A stretch of 64,000 nt of DNA from Streptomyces sp. RB17 (GCF_009604455.1 NZ_WEGL01000002.1:1178001-1242000), one strand, 5' to 3'. Positions 53,008-62,454 are shown, counted from the first letter of the stretch. The notes: generated from the sequence alone by a model not told the origin. Translations and numbers: made by a program.

Positions 53008-54363
53008 TCAGCGGACGAAGGCGATCTCCGGGTAGCTCCTGGAAGGTCCGTCCAGGAGGGTGCTGTGCTTCTTGCGCAGTTGCTGGTCGAAGAAGGCGGC
53101 GAGGTAGTCACGCTGGATCTTGATCGCCCGGTTGGGGTCGATCGTGCCGTACTGCTCCTGCACCTGCTCGGGGGAGAGCCCGAGTAGCGGTGCCACCTGG
53201 GGCACCAGCCACTCGTTGTCGCTGAACGACAGGTGCCGTGAACCGTGGAGCTGGATGTCGACCCGGTACCCCTTCAGGTGGGGCCACAGCTTGCGCCACG
53301 ACGAGTCGTTGTTGCGGTTGTGCGTGCCGGAACTGAAGAGCATGAACGGGCGGCTCAGGTCCTTGCTCGGCGCGGTGCCGAAGAACTGGCCGTCCAGGTT
53401 GGCGCCGGCGTCGATGCGATGGTCGAGCTGCATGGCGGTGTCGACCGCGGCGCCGCCCAGCGACCAGCCGAACATCCCGATGCGGGACGTGTCCACGGTG
53501 TTCGACAGACCGGAGGGGAGCTTGGCGTGGTCCACGTCCGGGTTGCCGCCCTTGGCGATGGTGCCGAGCTGGTTGATGACGAAGCGGATGTCGGCAGCGC
53601 GCACGTTGAGCGTGTCGGAGGAGTGCGAGCCGGCCGGCATGGTGTTGACCTCGAGCCGGTTGCCCGGGAACTGCACCTCATTGGCGTCGTGCGTGTGATC
53701 CACGGCGATGACGATGTAGCCGCGGCTCGCGAGATCCTCGGCCAGGGCGGTGCCCATCGCGCGGTCCGAGTGCAGCCCGGTCGAGTACAGCAGCACGGGC
53801 AGCTTGCCGAGCTTGGTGGTGACCGGGGCCAGGACGTGGCTGGCCGTCTGCGGCAGCGTGACCTGCTGCGGCGACAGACCGCGCGAGTAGAGGAAGTGAG
53901 CACCCGAGACCGAGGGCATCCACGGTGCCAGGGGATGCCCGGAGGTGGAGGCGGCCGGATACCAGTACGTCACCATCAGCTCGCGCGCCCGGTTGCCGGG
54001 TACGTACGGGTCCGTACGGGACTTGTCGACGAGGTGCTGGCTGAAGGTGCCGACCTTGTAGGGCCCGCTCGGCGCGGGAAGCTTGAGCTGGACGCCGGAG
54101 GCGCGGTCACGGGTGAGCGCGGGGGCCGACTGGGTGGCCTTGGGCAGGGCTGCGGCCTTGGGCAGGGCTGCGCTGTCGTTCTCGGGCGCCCAGTTCGTGG
54201 AGTCCTCGTCGGGCGACGACCCGGTGGCCGTCGGCTTCTGGGACGCCTTCCCGGCGGCCATCGAGGGCGTCACCCCGGCACCCAGAGCGACGGCGAGCAC
54301 ACCTGCGGTACCGACCGCTCGGGCTATCAGTCTGCGGTGGTCGCGCGGTCTGCGGTGTTGCAT
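53008..54363 (-). CDS. Secreted alpha/beta hydrolase (PAF-acetylhydrolase-like)
   Basis: 451 residues from the ATG at 54363 (AGGGGAG upstream). A basic N-terminus with an RR pair, then AVGTAGVLAVALGAGVTPSM, looks like a Tat- or Sec-type signal peptide, so the protein is probably extracellular. The nucleophile elbow is MFGWSLGGAA, and VIAVDHTHDA and GSRHLSFSDN provide Asp and His. The fold is that of PAF-acetylhydrolase/dienelactone-type esterases. The N-terminal 60 residues after the signal are low complexity. Substrate unknown. Confidence 0.85.
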   Translation of the reverse strand: MQHRRPRDHRRLIARAVGTAGVLAVALGAGVTPSMAAGKASQKPTATGSSPDEDSTNWAPENDSAALPKAAALPKATQSAPALTRDRASGVQLKLPAPSGPYKVGTFSQHLVDKSRTDPYVPGNRARELMVTYWYPAASTSGHPLAPWMPSVSGAHFLYSRGLSPQQVTLPQTASHVLAPVTTKLGKLPVLLYSTGLHSDRAMGTALAEDLASRGYIVIAVDHTHDANEVQFPGNRLEVNTMPAGSHSSDTLNVRAADIRFVINQLGTIAKGGNPDVDHAKLPSGLSNTVDTSRIGMFGWSLGGAAVDTAMQLDHRIDAGANLDGQFFGTAPSKDLSRPFMLFSSGTHNRNNDSSWRKLWPHLKGYRVDIQLHGSRHLSFSDNEWLVPQVAPLLGLSPEQVQEQYGTIDPNRAIKIQRDYLAAFFDQQLRKKHSTLLDGPSRSYPEIAFVR

Positions 54364-54717
54364 GAAACTCCCCTGTTGCTGACGGGCCATGGGGCCCGGC
54401 GATTGTCAGGGGCACACCGTACCGCTGTCCGGGGCGACGGTACGCGGGACCACGCCTTCACCGTGGAATTGCGCGTACGGAGCTCCCCTCGCCCGCGCAC
54501 TGTCCGGCAGACCGGGGTCGGCGTGCTGGGACCCCGTGCGGCGAGCGGCTGAGGTCCGGCCGTGGGATCGCGCAACGGGGCGCGTCCGCGGGCGGACAGA
54601 GCTTCGGGAGCCGATGGGCCGCAATCTGCGGTGGAGCGGGCAAACGGACATGGCTGTCGTTCAGTTGGCTGCGCTTTGGTTCTGCAACCGTGCAACGCCG
54701 ATGATCTGAACCCTGGG
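54364..54717. other. 354 bp without a recognised gene
   Basis: Between the secreted hydrolase start and the XRE stop. It should contain the hydrolase promoter. GC is mildly lower near 54650-54710. No frame shows family resemblance. Confidence 0.5.
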
Positions 54718-55617
54718 TCACGGGGCGGGTTGTTCGAGGGCTCCGCGCGGCAGTGACTCGTCAGTCGTGGCAGCCCAACTCGCCAGCAGCTTCAGGGCGT
54801 CCTCGTCGGGGGAGCCGGGCTCGGCGGTCATCGCGGTCAGGCTCAGGGACGGGTGTGCGGGCAGGTACATGGCGTCGAAGACGAGGGTGAGGTCACCGAC
54901 GACCGGGTGATGGAAGTGCTTCAGACCGGTGTGGTGCAGGCGCACATGGTGCCGGGCCCAGGCGGTGCGGAACTCCTCGCTCCGGGTCACGAGTTCGCCG
55001 ATGAGATCGGTCAGACCCTTGTCATGCGGGTTACGGCCGGCCTCCGTGCGCAGCAGGGCGACGGTGTTGCTCATCGACTCCTCCCAGTGGCGACCGAAGA
55101 ACTCGCGGCCTCGGGGGTCGAGGAACTTGAACCGGGCGATGCTCGCCGGGGGTTCCTGCCCGTCGCTGAACAGGGGCGCGTACAGGGCATAGCCGAGTCG
55201 GTTGGCGGCGAGGAAGTCGAGGCGACCGTTGCGGACGAACGCGGGCGCGTCGGTCATGGAGTCCAGGATCCGCTGCACGCTCGGCGGGACACGCGTGGGC
55301 TGCTGGGCTGTGCGCCGGCGCTTGTGGGCTGCGGTGTTGGCGGCGCGGGCCAGGTCGTCGAGGTGGGCGCGTTCGGCCTCGTCCAGCTGAAGGGCACGGG
55401 CGAGCGAGTCCAGGACCGCCTCGGAGACACCGGTGAGGTTGCCGCGCTCCAGACGGACGTAGTAGTCGACGCTCATGCCCGCGAGCATGGCGACTTCCTC
55501 ACGGCGCAGGCCGGGCACGCGACGGTTGCCGCCGTACGCGGGAAGGCCGGCCTGCTGGGGGGTGATCCTGGCCCGGCGCGAGGCCAGGAACTCCTTGATC
55601 TCGCTCCTGCTGTCCAC
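54718..55617 (-). CDS. XRE-family regulator with MmyB-like ligand-binding domain
   Basis: 299 residues from the GTG at 55617. HTH at about 10-80 (SEIKEFLASRRARITPQQAG, RVPGLRREEVAMLAGMSVDY, YVRLERGN), then a PAS-like MmyB domain (about 105-290: PAFVRNGRLDFLAANRLGYA, LVFDAMYLP). This group of Streptomyces regulators often sits divergently beside oxidoreductase or efflux genes. Here it is divergent from an MFS-CMD-cupin operon, which it likely controls through the 226-bp gap. Confidence 0.9.
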   Translation of the reverse strand: MDSRSEIKEFLASRRARITPQQAGLPAYGGNRRVPGLRREEVAMLAGMSVDYYVRLERGNLTGVSEAVLDSLARALQLDEAERAHLDDLARAANTAAHKRRRTAQQPTRVPPSVQRILDSMTDAPAFVRNGRLDFLAANRLGYALYAPLFSDGQEPPASIARFKFLDPRGREFFGRHWEESMSNTVALLRTEAGRNPHDKGLTDLIGELVTRSEEFRTAWARHHVRLHHTGLKHFHHPVVGDLTLVFDAMYLPAHPSLSLTAMTAEPGSPDEDALKLLASWAATTDESLPRGALEQPAP

Positions 55618-55661
55618 GCCTTCCAGGCTAGGGCGGGCGGCCAGGGCGTGGGGGGTTCTGT

Positions 55662-55684
55662 CATTACCTGGAACACCATTACCT
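55662..55684. promoter_or_regulatory. Direct repeat CATTACCT between XRE/MmyB and MFS genes
   Basis: CATTACCT occurs at 55662-55669 and 55677-55684, 15 bp apart, in a lower-GC patch about 45-65 bp upstream of the regulator and 160 bp upstream of the MFS gene. It is a candidate site for the MmyB-type protein. Confidence 0.45.
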
Positions 55685-55843
55685 TCCGCACCCCCGTGGC
55701 CAGCGATTTCATGGGTGGCGGAGAGAAAGAGCGGAGCGATCCGCCCTCGGCAGCGGCAGCTATCGCGGCGGCAGCAGAGGCGGCTGCTGCGCGCTGCCGC
55801 ACCGCCATCACGTCTACGTCCATCTCGTCGTCTGGAGTCTTTC

Positions 55844-57232
55844 GTGCCCACCACCGTGCGGTCGGCCGCTGACGCGGCAGCCCCGGAGCGCAGCCGTCAC
55901 GCGGTCGCGGCCCTCGCCGCCGCCGTGGTCGGTTTCTTCGTGATCACGCTGGACGCCACGATCGTCAACGTCGCGCTGCCCACGATCCGTGACGAGCTGG
56001 GCGGCGGGATGACCGGACTGCAGTGGCTGGTGGACGGCTACACCCTGATGTTCGCCGCGCTGCTGCTGTCGGCGGGCGCTCTCGCGGACCGGATCGGAGC
56101 CCGGCGGGCCTTCGGTTCCGGCGTGGTGGTGTTCGCCGCCGCCTCCGCGGCCTGCGGCCTGGCGCCCGGCCTGGGCATCCTCGTCGCCGCTCGGTTCCTG
56201 CAGGGCGCCGGGGCGGCGGTGGTGATGCCCACGACGCTGGCGCTGATCAGAGAGGCGTACGACGACCGGGCCGGCCGAGCCCATGCGGTGGCCGTATGGG
56301 CGACGGGCGGGGCGGCGGCCGCTGCGGCCGGTCCTCTTGTGGGCGGCGTGCTGACCGAGCTGAGCTGGCGGCTGATCTTCTTCATCAACGTCCCCGTGGG
56401 CGTCGTCGCCCTGCTCCTGCTGGCGCGGATCACGCCGTCGCCGCGCCGCAGGGTTCCGTTCGACCTGCCCGGGCAGGTCGCCGCGGTAGCGGGGATGGGC
56501 GGACTGACGTACGGGGTCATCGAAGCCGGCGCCGACGGTTTCACCGCCTCCCACGTGATCGCGGCTCTGGCGGTCGCGGTCCTCGGCACGGCCGGCTTCT
56601 TCATGATCGAGGCTCGGACCGCGCACCCGATGGTGCCGCTCGAGATGTTCCGCAACCGCGCCATGGCGACGGCGGTCACCATCGGCTTCGCCTTCATGAT
56701 CGGCTTCTACGGGATGCCGTTCCTGCTCAGCCTGTACTTCCAGCAGGTGCGCGGCCTGTCGTCGATGGCCACCGGGGTGGCGTTCCTGCCGATGATGGCC
56801 TTCGCCGCACTGTTCACACCGGCCTCCAGCCGGCTGGTGCACAGGATCGGCAGGCGGGCCTCGATCACGGGCGGACTGCTGCTGATGGCCGCCGCAATGA
56901 TCATCCTGGCGGTCCTGCCGGCGACCGCACCGCCCTGGGCCGTCGCCGCGCTGATGATTCCCGTAGGCCTCGGCGGCCCGCTGGTCATGCCCCCGCTGAC
57001 CGCCCACCTCCTCGACACCGTGCCCGCCCACCGCGCGGGCGTCGCCGGCGGCATCCTCAACACCGCCCGCCAGATCGGCGGTGCCCTGGCCGTCGCCGTC
57101 TTCGGCGCCCTGCTGGCAGGCCGCGCCGGCTTCCTGCACGGACTGCGCATGAGCCTGTTCATCACCGTCGCCGTCCTGCTGTCCACGATCGTGGTGACAC
57201 CTCTGCTCGGGCAGCGGCACGACACCACTTGA
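55844..57232 (+). CDS. MFS efflux transporter, DHA2 (EmrB/QacA) type
   Basis: 462 residues from the GTG at 55844, with fourteen predicted membrane segments. VVGFFVITLDATIVNVALPT is the DHA2 first-helix motif, GALADRIGARRAFGSG motif A, and AGVAGGILNTARQIGGALAV the motif near helix 13. It should export drugs or toxic metabolites with H+ antiport. First gene of an operon with CMD and cupin proteins and divergent from the MmyB-type regulator. Confidence 0.93.
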   Translation: MPTTVRSAADAAAPERSRHAVAALAAAVVGFFVITLDATIVNVALPTIRDELGGGMTGLQWLVDGYTLMFAALLLSAGALADRIGARRAFGSGVVVFAAASAACGLAPGLGILVAARFLQGAGAAVVMPTTLALIREAYDDRAGRAHAVAVWATGGAAAAAAGPLVGGVLTELSWRLIFFINVPVGVVALLLLARITPSPRRRVPFDLPGQVAAVAGMGGLTYGVIEAGADGFTASHVIAALAVAVLGTAGFFMIEARTAHPMVPLEMFRNRAMATAVTIGFAFMIGFYGMPFLLSLYFQQVRGLSSMATGVAFLPMMAFAALFTPASSRLVHRIGRRASITGGLLLMAAAMIILAVLPATAPPWAVAALMIPVGLGGPLVMPPLTAHLLDTVPAHRAGVAGGILNTARQIGGALAVAVFGALLAGRAGFLHGLRMSLFITVAVLLSTIVVTPLLGQRHDTT

Positions 57233-57260
57233 CACACTGATACAAGGAGCTGTTGGCACC

Positions 57261-57590
57261 ATGCCCAGGCAAACCGCGCCGCGAGCGCTGACTTCCGTGG
57301 CCCCCAAGCTGGTGGAGCTGACCGACGACGTCCTCTTCGGGGATGTGTGGGAGCGCACCGAGCTGTCGCCCCGTGACCGCAGTCTGGTCACCGTCACCGC
57401 GCTGGCGGCGCTCTACCGCACCGAGCAGCTCGGTTTTCACCTCGAGCTCGCCCTGGCCAACGGCCTGACCAAGGAGGAGCTCGGCGAGGCCCTGACCCAC
57501 CTGGCCTTCTACGCCGGCTGGCCGTCCGCCATGACCGCCGTCGCCCAGCTGAAGAGCATCGCCGAGGAGCCCGAAGGCCCCAATTCCTGA
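57261..57590 (+). CDS. Carboxymuconolactone decarboxylase (CMD) family protein
   Basis: 109 residues. The CMD core ELSPRDRSLVTVTALAALYR, then HLELALANGLTKEELGEALT and LAFYAGWPSAMTAV, is complete except that the AhpD-type CxxC is replaced, so a peroxidase role is unlikely. Family members are decarboxylases of ring-cleavage products or of unknown role. AAGGAG precedes the start. It lies between the MFS and cupin genes and is conserved with the cupin in many genomes. Confidence 0.85.
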   Translation: MPRQTAPRALTSVAPKLVELTDDVLFGDVWERTELSPRDRSLVTVTALAALYRTEQLGFHLELALANGLTKEELGEALTHLAFYAGWPSAMTAVAQLKSIAEEPEGPNS

Positions 57591-57622
57591 CCTGACCAGC
57601 CTCAAGAAGGACCTATTTCACG

Positions 57623-58024
57623 ATGGAACTGTTGAAGAAGCAGCCGACGATGAAGCTGCCGGCGGAGTGGTTCACAGGCGACGCGTGGGCCGATGTCAGC
57701 TACCGCGGCGAGGACCCCTCCCGCACCCGCGCGAACGCCGTCCGTTTCGCCCCCGGCGCCCGCACCGCCTGGCACTCCCACGGCCTGGGCCAGACCCTCT
57801 GCATCGTCGAGGGCATCGCCCTGGTCCAGTCCCGTGGCGGGGAGATCCTCGAAGCCCACCCCGGGGACGTGATCTGGACCCCGCCGGGGGAGCAGCACTG
57901 GCACGGCGCCGCCCCGGACCACTTCATGACCCACCTCGCGCTGTGGGAGACCGACGACGTCGACTGGCTGGAACACGTCACCGAGTCCGAGTACGGAGGC
58001 CCCCGCCACAGCACCCGCGTCTGA
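57623..58024 (+). CDS. Cupin-domain protein
   Basis: 133 residues forming one cupin barrel. The metal-binding motif 1 is RTAWHSHGLGQTLCIVEG and motif 2 is PGDVIWTPPGEQHWHGAAPD, so four His/Glu-type ligands are present. This is the group often annotated as (R)-mandelonitrile lyase-like or quercetin-type cupins. It is the third gene of the operon, 32 bp after the CMD gene, so the two may act on the same metabolite. Confidence 0.88.
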   Translation: MELLKKQPTMKLPAEWFTGDAWADVSYRGEDPSRTRANAVRFAPGARTAWHSHGLGQTLCIVEGIALVQSRGGEILEAHPGDVIWTPPGEQHWHGAAPDHFMTHLALWETDDVDWLEHVTESEYGGPRHSTRV

Positions 58025-58600
58025 CCGGCCCGGCCCGGCCATTCCCGAGCACGGGGTCGGCACCTGCCGGGCGGCGGCATGGCGGTCACGGCAGGCCCAG
58101 CCGCTCAGAGCGTCGTGGCCTGGGCCGGCGCCGTCCTCGAACGTGTCGGCATTGCCCGACCGCTGCAGCAAGCCCGCCCCGTGCTCCAGCCGGGTCGGCC
58201 CCCGCGTCCGGCGGTGTGGATGAGCGAGGCACCGCTGTTGGACACGGTCGACTGGTTGAAGCGACTGCACGGCCGGCGTGCCGCAACCTACCTGTGTCCG
58301 CTGGGCGGAGGCAGAGGTGACTCGAACGGTCGTCGTCGGACCGCTTGTCGGAGTGCAGTTTGGCGGACAGCTTGGCCGGCCGTCTTCCACCCAGGCCGGT
58401 CGGGAGGCGAGGAGCAGCCATCGGCCTGGTTCAGCCCGCCCGGTCGGGTGCCAGGGCCCGGATGCAGGTCGGCCGGACGGGTGACAGACTGAATCCACGG
58501 AGTCGGCGGTCTGTGGCGGAGGACCGGGACTGCCCCTACCGACCCCTCTGCTGCATCCCAAACGCGATCGATCCGTTCGCTGACCAGTTGGGATCCGTCC
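58025..58600. other. 576 bp without a recognised gene
   Basis: Between the cupin and isochorismatase genes. GC-rich CCGGCCCGGCC repeats right after the cupin stop may form a terminator. Long frames on both strands show no family resemblance. The isochorismatase promoter should lie near 58500-58590. Confidence 0.45.
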
Positions 58601-59245
58601 ATGACTTCTGAAGCACGGTACCCACCGGACGAAACCGCTCTTCTGATTGTCGACCCGTACAACGACTTCCTGTCCGAAGGGGGCAAGCTGTGGCCCAGGG
58701 GAAAGGAAGTGGCGGAAGGCATCGGTCTGCTCGATCACATGCGCACCATGCTCGCCACCGCCCGCAGCCATGGTTTTCGGGTGTTCATCGTGCCCCATCA
58801 CCAGACGACGCCGAGCGACTACGTCACGTGGGACCACCTGTCACCGACTCAGCAGCACATCGTGAGCCAGCAGACCTTCGCCAAGGGCAGTTGGGGGGCC
58901 GAGTGGCACCCTGACTTCGAGCCCCGCGAGGGCGAGCTCGTCATGCGCCAGCACTGGGCCTCGAGCGGCTTCGCGAACACCGACCTCGACTTCATGCTCA
59001 AGCAGCATCACGTCCGGAAGATCCTGTTCATCGGTATGCGGGCCAACACCTGTGTGGACACCACCGCTCGCTTCGGCCAGGAACTGGGTTACCACGTCAC
59101 CCTCATCCGCGATGCCATCGGCTCCTTCAGCTGGGAGGAGATGACGGCGACGTTCGAGCTGAACGCGCCTCTGTACGCCCACGCCATCCTCACGACCGAT
59201 GAGTTCGTCGACACGGTGAGTGGCGCGCAGGAGACGCGGAGGTGA
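58601..59245 (+). CDS. Isochorismatase-family cysteine hydrolase
   Basis: 214 residues. The catalytic Asp18 is in LLIVDPYNDFL, and Cys151 in IGMRANTCVDTTAR is present. The middle triad residue, usually Lys in (V)KHRxSAF, appears as Gln117 in RQHWASSGFANTDLD. The following cis-peptide region (MRANTC) is normal. Possible substrates are nicotinamide-like amides or isochorismate. The gene overlaps the next SDR as GTGA, so both serve one pathway. The ATG is preceded by a weak ribosome site. Confidence 0.85.
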   Translation: MTSEARYPPDETALLIVDPYNDFLSEGGKLWPRGKEVAEGIGLLDHMRTMLATARSHGFRVFIVPHHQTTPSDYVTWDHLSPTQQHIVSQQTFAKGSWGAEWHPDFEPREGELVMRQHWASSGFANTDLDFMLKQHHVRKILFIGMRANTCVDTTARFGQELGYHVTLIRDAIGSFSWEEMTATFELNAPLYAHAILTTDEFVDTVSGAQETRR

Positions 59246-59997
59246 TCATGCGGGGCGAAGACGGTGCGGCGCCCGGAGGCCTGGCCGGGCAGACGGTCGT
59301 GGTGGTGGGAGGCAGCGCGGGAATCGGGCTCGAAACCGCGCGGCAGGTGCGTGCGGCCGGCGGCGAGGTGGTGCTCGCGGCACGGAACGCCGAACGTCTG
59401 CAGCGGGCGGCGGACGAGCTGGACCCGCTGAGCACGGCCGCGTTCGACGCCCAGGACACCGACCGCCTCGAGCGCTTCCTCCGGGCGCTGCCGGGGCAGG
59501 TCGACCATGTGCTGGTCACGGCCGGCAGCCCGTCGTACACCCCCCTCGCCGAACTCGACCTGGCCCACGCCGGACGTGAATTCGGCGGGCGCATCGCGAT
59601 GGTGCTGGCGACGGCGCGGGCGAGCCGGCAGAAGGTCAGGGCCGGAGGAACGCTGCTGTTCATCGGCGGGACCGGCGGCCGGCGGCCCGCGGTCGGGATG
59701 GCCGTGATGGGCGCCCTCACCGCGGCCCTGCCGGCGCTGACCGCCAACCTGGCACTGGAAATCGCCCCGATCCGGGTCAACCTCATCGCGGCCGGGTTCG
59801 TGGACACGCCGTTGTCGGCCAGCCTCCTCGGGGACCAACTCGAGGAGCGACGCGAGCAGTTGAGGAAGACGCTGCCCATCGGCCGGGTGGTCGGCCCGGC
59901 GGACGTCGCCGCTCTGGCGCTGCACATCATGGCCAACGAAGCCCTCACCGGCGCCACCTACGACATCGACGGCGGCCAACAGCTTGTGGCCCACTGA
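59242..59997 (+). CDS. SDR-fold oxidoreductase lacking the YxxxK motif
   Basis: About 251 residues from the GTG at 59242, overlapping the preceding stop; ATG at 59248 is an alternative. The cofactor loop VVVVGGSAGIGLETARQVRA and the closing GATYDIDGGQQLVAH are SDR features. The usual YxxxK is missing: the sequence runs RPAVGMAVMGALTAALPALT where Tyr and Lys should lie. NADPH binding and another chemistry, or loss of activity, are possible. Related short-chain proteins with this change are found in other genomes. Confidence 0.8.
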   Translation: MIMRGEDGAAPGGLAGQTVVVVGGSAGIGLETARQVRAAGGEVVLAARNAERLQRAADELDPLSTAAFDAQDTDRLERFLRALPGQVDHVLVTAGSPSYTPLAELDLAHAGREFGGRIAMVLATARASRQKVRAGGTLLFIGGTGGRRPAVGMAVMGALTAALPALTANLALEIAPIRVNLIAAGFVDTPLSASLLGDQLEERREQLRKTLPIGRVVGPADVAALALHIMANEALTGATYDIDGGQQLVAH

Positions 59998-60624
59998 CTT
60001 CCCGATCGGCCATCTGATGCACGAGCCGCGGTGGGCGTTCTGCACAAAGATCGCTTCCGCAAAGTCATACTCCGGGGACCCGTGCCTCGTCCGGCGGCTG
60101 GAGCTTGCTACAACCGTGGGCGTGAAATCGCCTTTCTGCTCTGGTTGTTACGTTCGTGGCCCTGGCCCGTCGGGTGCGGTCTACTGCGCGGCGTGGAGAA
60201 GATCCCGCTGATCGAAGCGCTCGCGAACTCGGGCTCCTGTCCTGCCCCAGTCGCGAAGCACGCCACGGGCGGCGCCCACCGGGCCGAGACCGGTGACACA
60301 TGCCCGCCGTCGTGCCGCCCGACGACGTCCGTGCCGTACGGCGGCCGTCGAACGGGCCCTCGGGGCGCCGAGGAGGGGACGTGCGCGATCCGTTTCCTCA
60401 CCCCGCCGCGCGCCGGCACCTTCCACGGGTTGACCGTGCTCGGCCGCCACGACGGCCCGGTCGCCCACGACAGGCGTCACCACACCGCCCGGCGCCGCCG
60501 CCGGCATTGCCCACGGCCACTCGGCCCCGCATCGGCCACCTGGTCTTCACCGCCCCCGCGACCGCACAGGTCAACGCCGACGCCGCCCGCGCACTCGCCC
60601 ACACCCGCGTAGAAGTGAGCTGAC
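59998..60624. other. 627 bp without a recognised gene
   Basis: Between the SDR and ATP-grasp genes. A plus-strand frame ends at 60623 next to the ATP-grasp ATG (RIGHLVFTAPATAQVNADAA), possibly the tail of a decayed gene, but I cannot name it. Local GC is lower near 60030-60130. No other signal. Confidence 0.4.
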
Positions 60625-61872
60625 ATGCAGCGCATCGCCTTCCTCCGGTCCGTAGACATCCAGCGCGCCGATCCGTACATCCACGGCATCGCCCCCGCCC
60701 TGGCCCGGCTCGGTGCCGAGGCCCGCCTCTTCCACACCCACGGCGACTGCGGCCCGGATCTGTTCCCGGGGACGAGCGAGCGACTCGATCCCGCCGCGAC
60801 ACCGGACGAGTTCGTCGCGCGCGTGCGCGCCTGGGGAGCCGACGCCGCCGTGGCGATCTCCCTGCCGGACGAGAACGCCCTGCGCGACGCCGTCGTCAAG
60901 ACCAAGCTCGAAGCCCTCGGCATCCGCACGGTCATGACCCCCCTGGCCGCCACGCGCATCCTGTGCGACAAGTGGGAGACCAAGCGGGTCCTCCAGGCCC
61001 ACGGCATCACCACCCCGCCCGCCGTCCTGGTCGACAGCGACCTCCTCAACGACCGGGCGCTGCCCGTCCCGGCATACCCGGACGCCGTCCACCTCGCTGC
61101 CCAGGACCTCGGATACCCCCTCATGGCAAAGCCGTTGTGGGACTCCACCAGCATGGGCATCGAGTTCATCCCTGACCCGGCCGCCCTCGATCGTCACCTG
61201 ACCGCACGCCCCGCAGCGCACGCGGTCCTGGAGAAGTGCGTCAGCGGACGGCTCTGCTCGGTCGACATCGTCGGCGCCGCCGGCCACTACAGCGTCATGC
61301 CTCTGATCTGGACCGGCACCGCGGGAGGCCCGCCCGCCTTCACGTTCGAAGACCTGCGCTACGTCGACCCCGCCCGGGACGACGACTTCCGGCCCACCGC
61401 GCAGCGCCTTGTGGACCTGTGCACGAACCTCGGGGTCGAAGGGTCCGTCAACGTCGACATGATCTACGCCGACGGTGTCTATCACGTCCTGGAGATCAAC
61501 CCCCGGATCGGCGGCGCGACCACCCTGTCCATCGCCGCGAGCGGACTCAACACCTTTGTCGCCCTGCTCGACATCCTGGGCGGTGCCTGGCCGACCCGGC
61601 CCGACGCTCCGGCCGAACGCTTCGCGATCGAATGCCTCACCGCGAACCCCACCCCGGTGCTGCTCGCCGAACTCCGCGCCCGTGTCGACCTCGTCACCTG
61701 CCACGACCTGATCATCGACGGCCACAACCGCGGAGGCATCCTCACGTTCACCGTGAACCCGGGCGACGAACAGCGGACGGTGAAGGAACTCGCCGCGCTG
61801 TGCGCGCAGACCGGCTTCGTCCCCACCCCCATGCTCGAAAAGATCCGCCGCGTGCTGACCGGCGCGGGCTGA
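60625..61872 (+). CDS. ATP-grasp domain ligase
   Basis: 415 residues. The pattern is an N-terminal preATP-grasp region (FLRSVDIQRADPYIHGIAPA), then the ATP-grasp fold: CDKWETKRVLQAHGI, LGYPLMAKPLWDSTSMGIEF (ATP lysine), VLEKCVSGRLCSVDIVG and HVLEINPRIGGATTL (metal-binding Glu/Asn). It should join a carboxylate to an amine or thiol. Function and partner genes are unknown. No biosynthetic cluster surrounds it. Confidence 0.85.
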   Translation: MQRIAFLRSVDIQRADPYIHGIAPALARLGAEARLFHTHGDCGPDLFPGTSERLDPAATPDEFVARVRAWGADAAVAISLPDENALRDAVVKTKLEALGIRTVMTPLAATRILCDKWETKRVLQAHGITTPPAVLVDSDLLNDRALPVPAYPDAVHLAAQDLGYPLMAKPLWDSTSMGIEFIPDPAALDRHLTARPAAHAVLEKCVSGRLCSVDIVGAAGHYSVMPLIWTGTAGGPPAFTFEDLRYVDPARDDDFRPTAQRLVDLCTNLGVEGSVNVDMIYADGVYHVLEINPRIGGATTLSIAASGLNTFVALLDILGGAWPTRPDAPAERFAIECLTANPTPVLLAELRARVDLVTCHDLIIDGHNRGGILTFTVNPGDEQRTVKELAALCAQTGFVPTPMLEKIRRVLTGAG

Positions 61873-62204
61873 GGCTCCGGGCCGGGCTGTCCGTCCTGAC
61901 CGGGGCAGGCCGCTTCGTCGCCGCGCACGCCATCGACAGCCTCGCCGCCCGCGATCTGGTTCCCCTGGCCTGCGTGCCGGGCGAGGAGCGTCTCTGGTTC
62001 GGGTGCGAATCGTCCCTGCTGAACCTCGACATCGGCGTTTCGTCGCGGCCTCCACCGGGAGCCCGGCGCCTACCTCAACGCACCCCTCCTCCACCCTGCC
62101 CCACCCCCGACCGGCGGTGCGAGGCGCTGAACAGGCTTGTGCCACCGAGTGCACCCATAGGGCCGGAGCACGCAGGGCACCGGCCGTTGCGACCGGTGCC
62201 CTGC
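61873..62204. other. 332 bp without an intact gene
   Basis: A plus-strand frame reads GRFVAAHAIDSLAARDLVPL, then ACVPGEERLWFGCESSLLNL, which looks like a real coding trace but matches no family I can name. It has no start or end of its own. Likely another remnant. Confidence 0.35.
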
Positions 62205-62345
62205 CGCCACTCCGCACACCAGGAACGCGGTGGTGAAGCCGTTGTCCAGGGCATCAGGAGCCGCGAACGCCGACCCCGCGTCGCTGAGGGCGACCGCGCC
62301 GACGACGACGGGGCCGAGGGCGAAGCCGGGGTCGCGCAACATGGT
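62205..62345 (-). pseudogene. MFS transporter relic, C-terminal piece
   Basis: The minus strand reads GFALGPVVVGAVALSDAGSA, then GFTTAFLVCGVAA. This resembles helices 13-14 of DHA2-type efflux proteins. It lies divergent from, and next to, the MarR gene, the usual position of a MarR-controlled exporter. The remaining gene body is gone. Confidence 0.5.
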
Positions 62346-62407
62346 GGTGCGGGGCGCCCGGGACCGGAAAGGTCCGTGGCCGGACGGAGAACAAGGGAGT
62401 GGTTTCC

Positions 62408-62419
62408 CTTAGGGCTAAG
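62408..62419. promoter_or_regulatory. CTTAG-GG-CTAAG inverted repeat upstream of marR
   Basis: Perfect 5-bp arms with a 2-bp spacer, 36 bp upstream of the MarR start. This is close to the TTAGGGCTAAG-like sites seen at MarR-family promoters and would allow autoregulation. It also faces the divergent MFS relic. Confidence 0.5.
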
Positions 62420-62454
62420 ATTTCCGCACCAGATACATGCCGCGAGGGGAAGAC

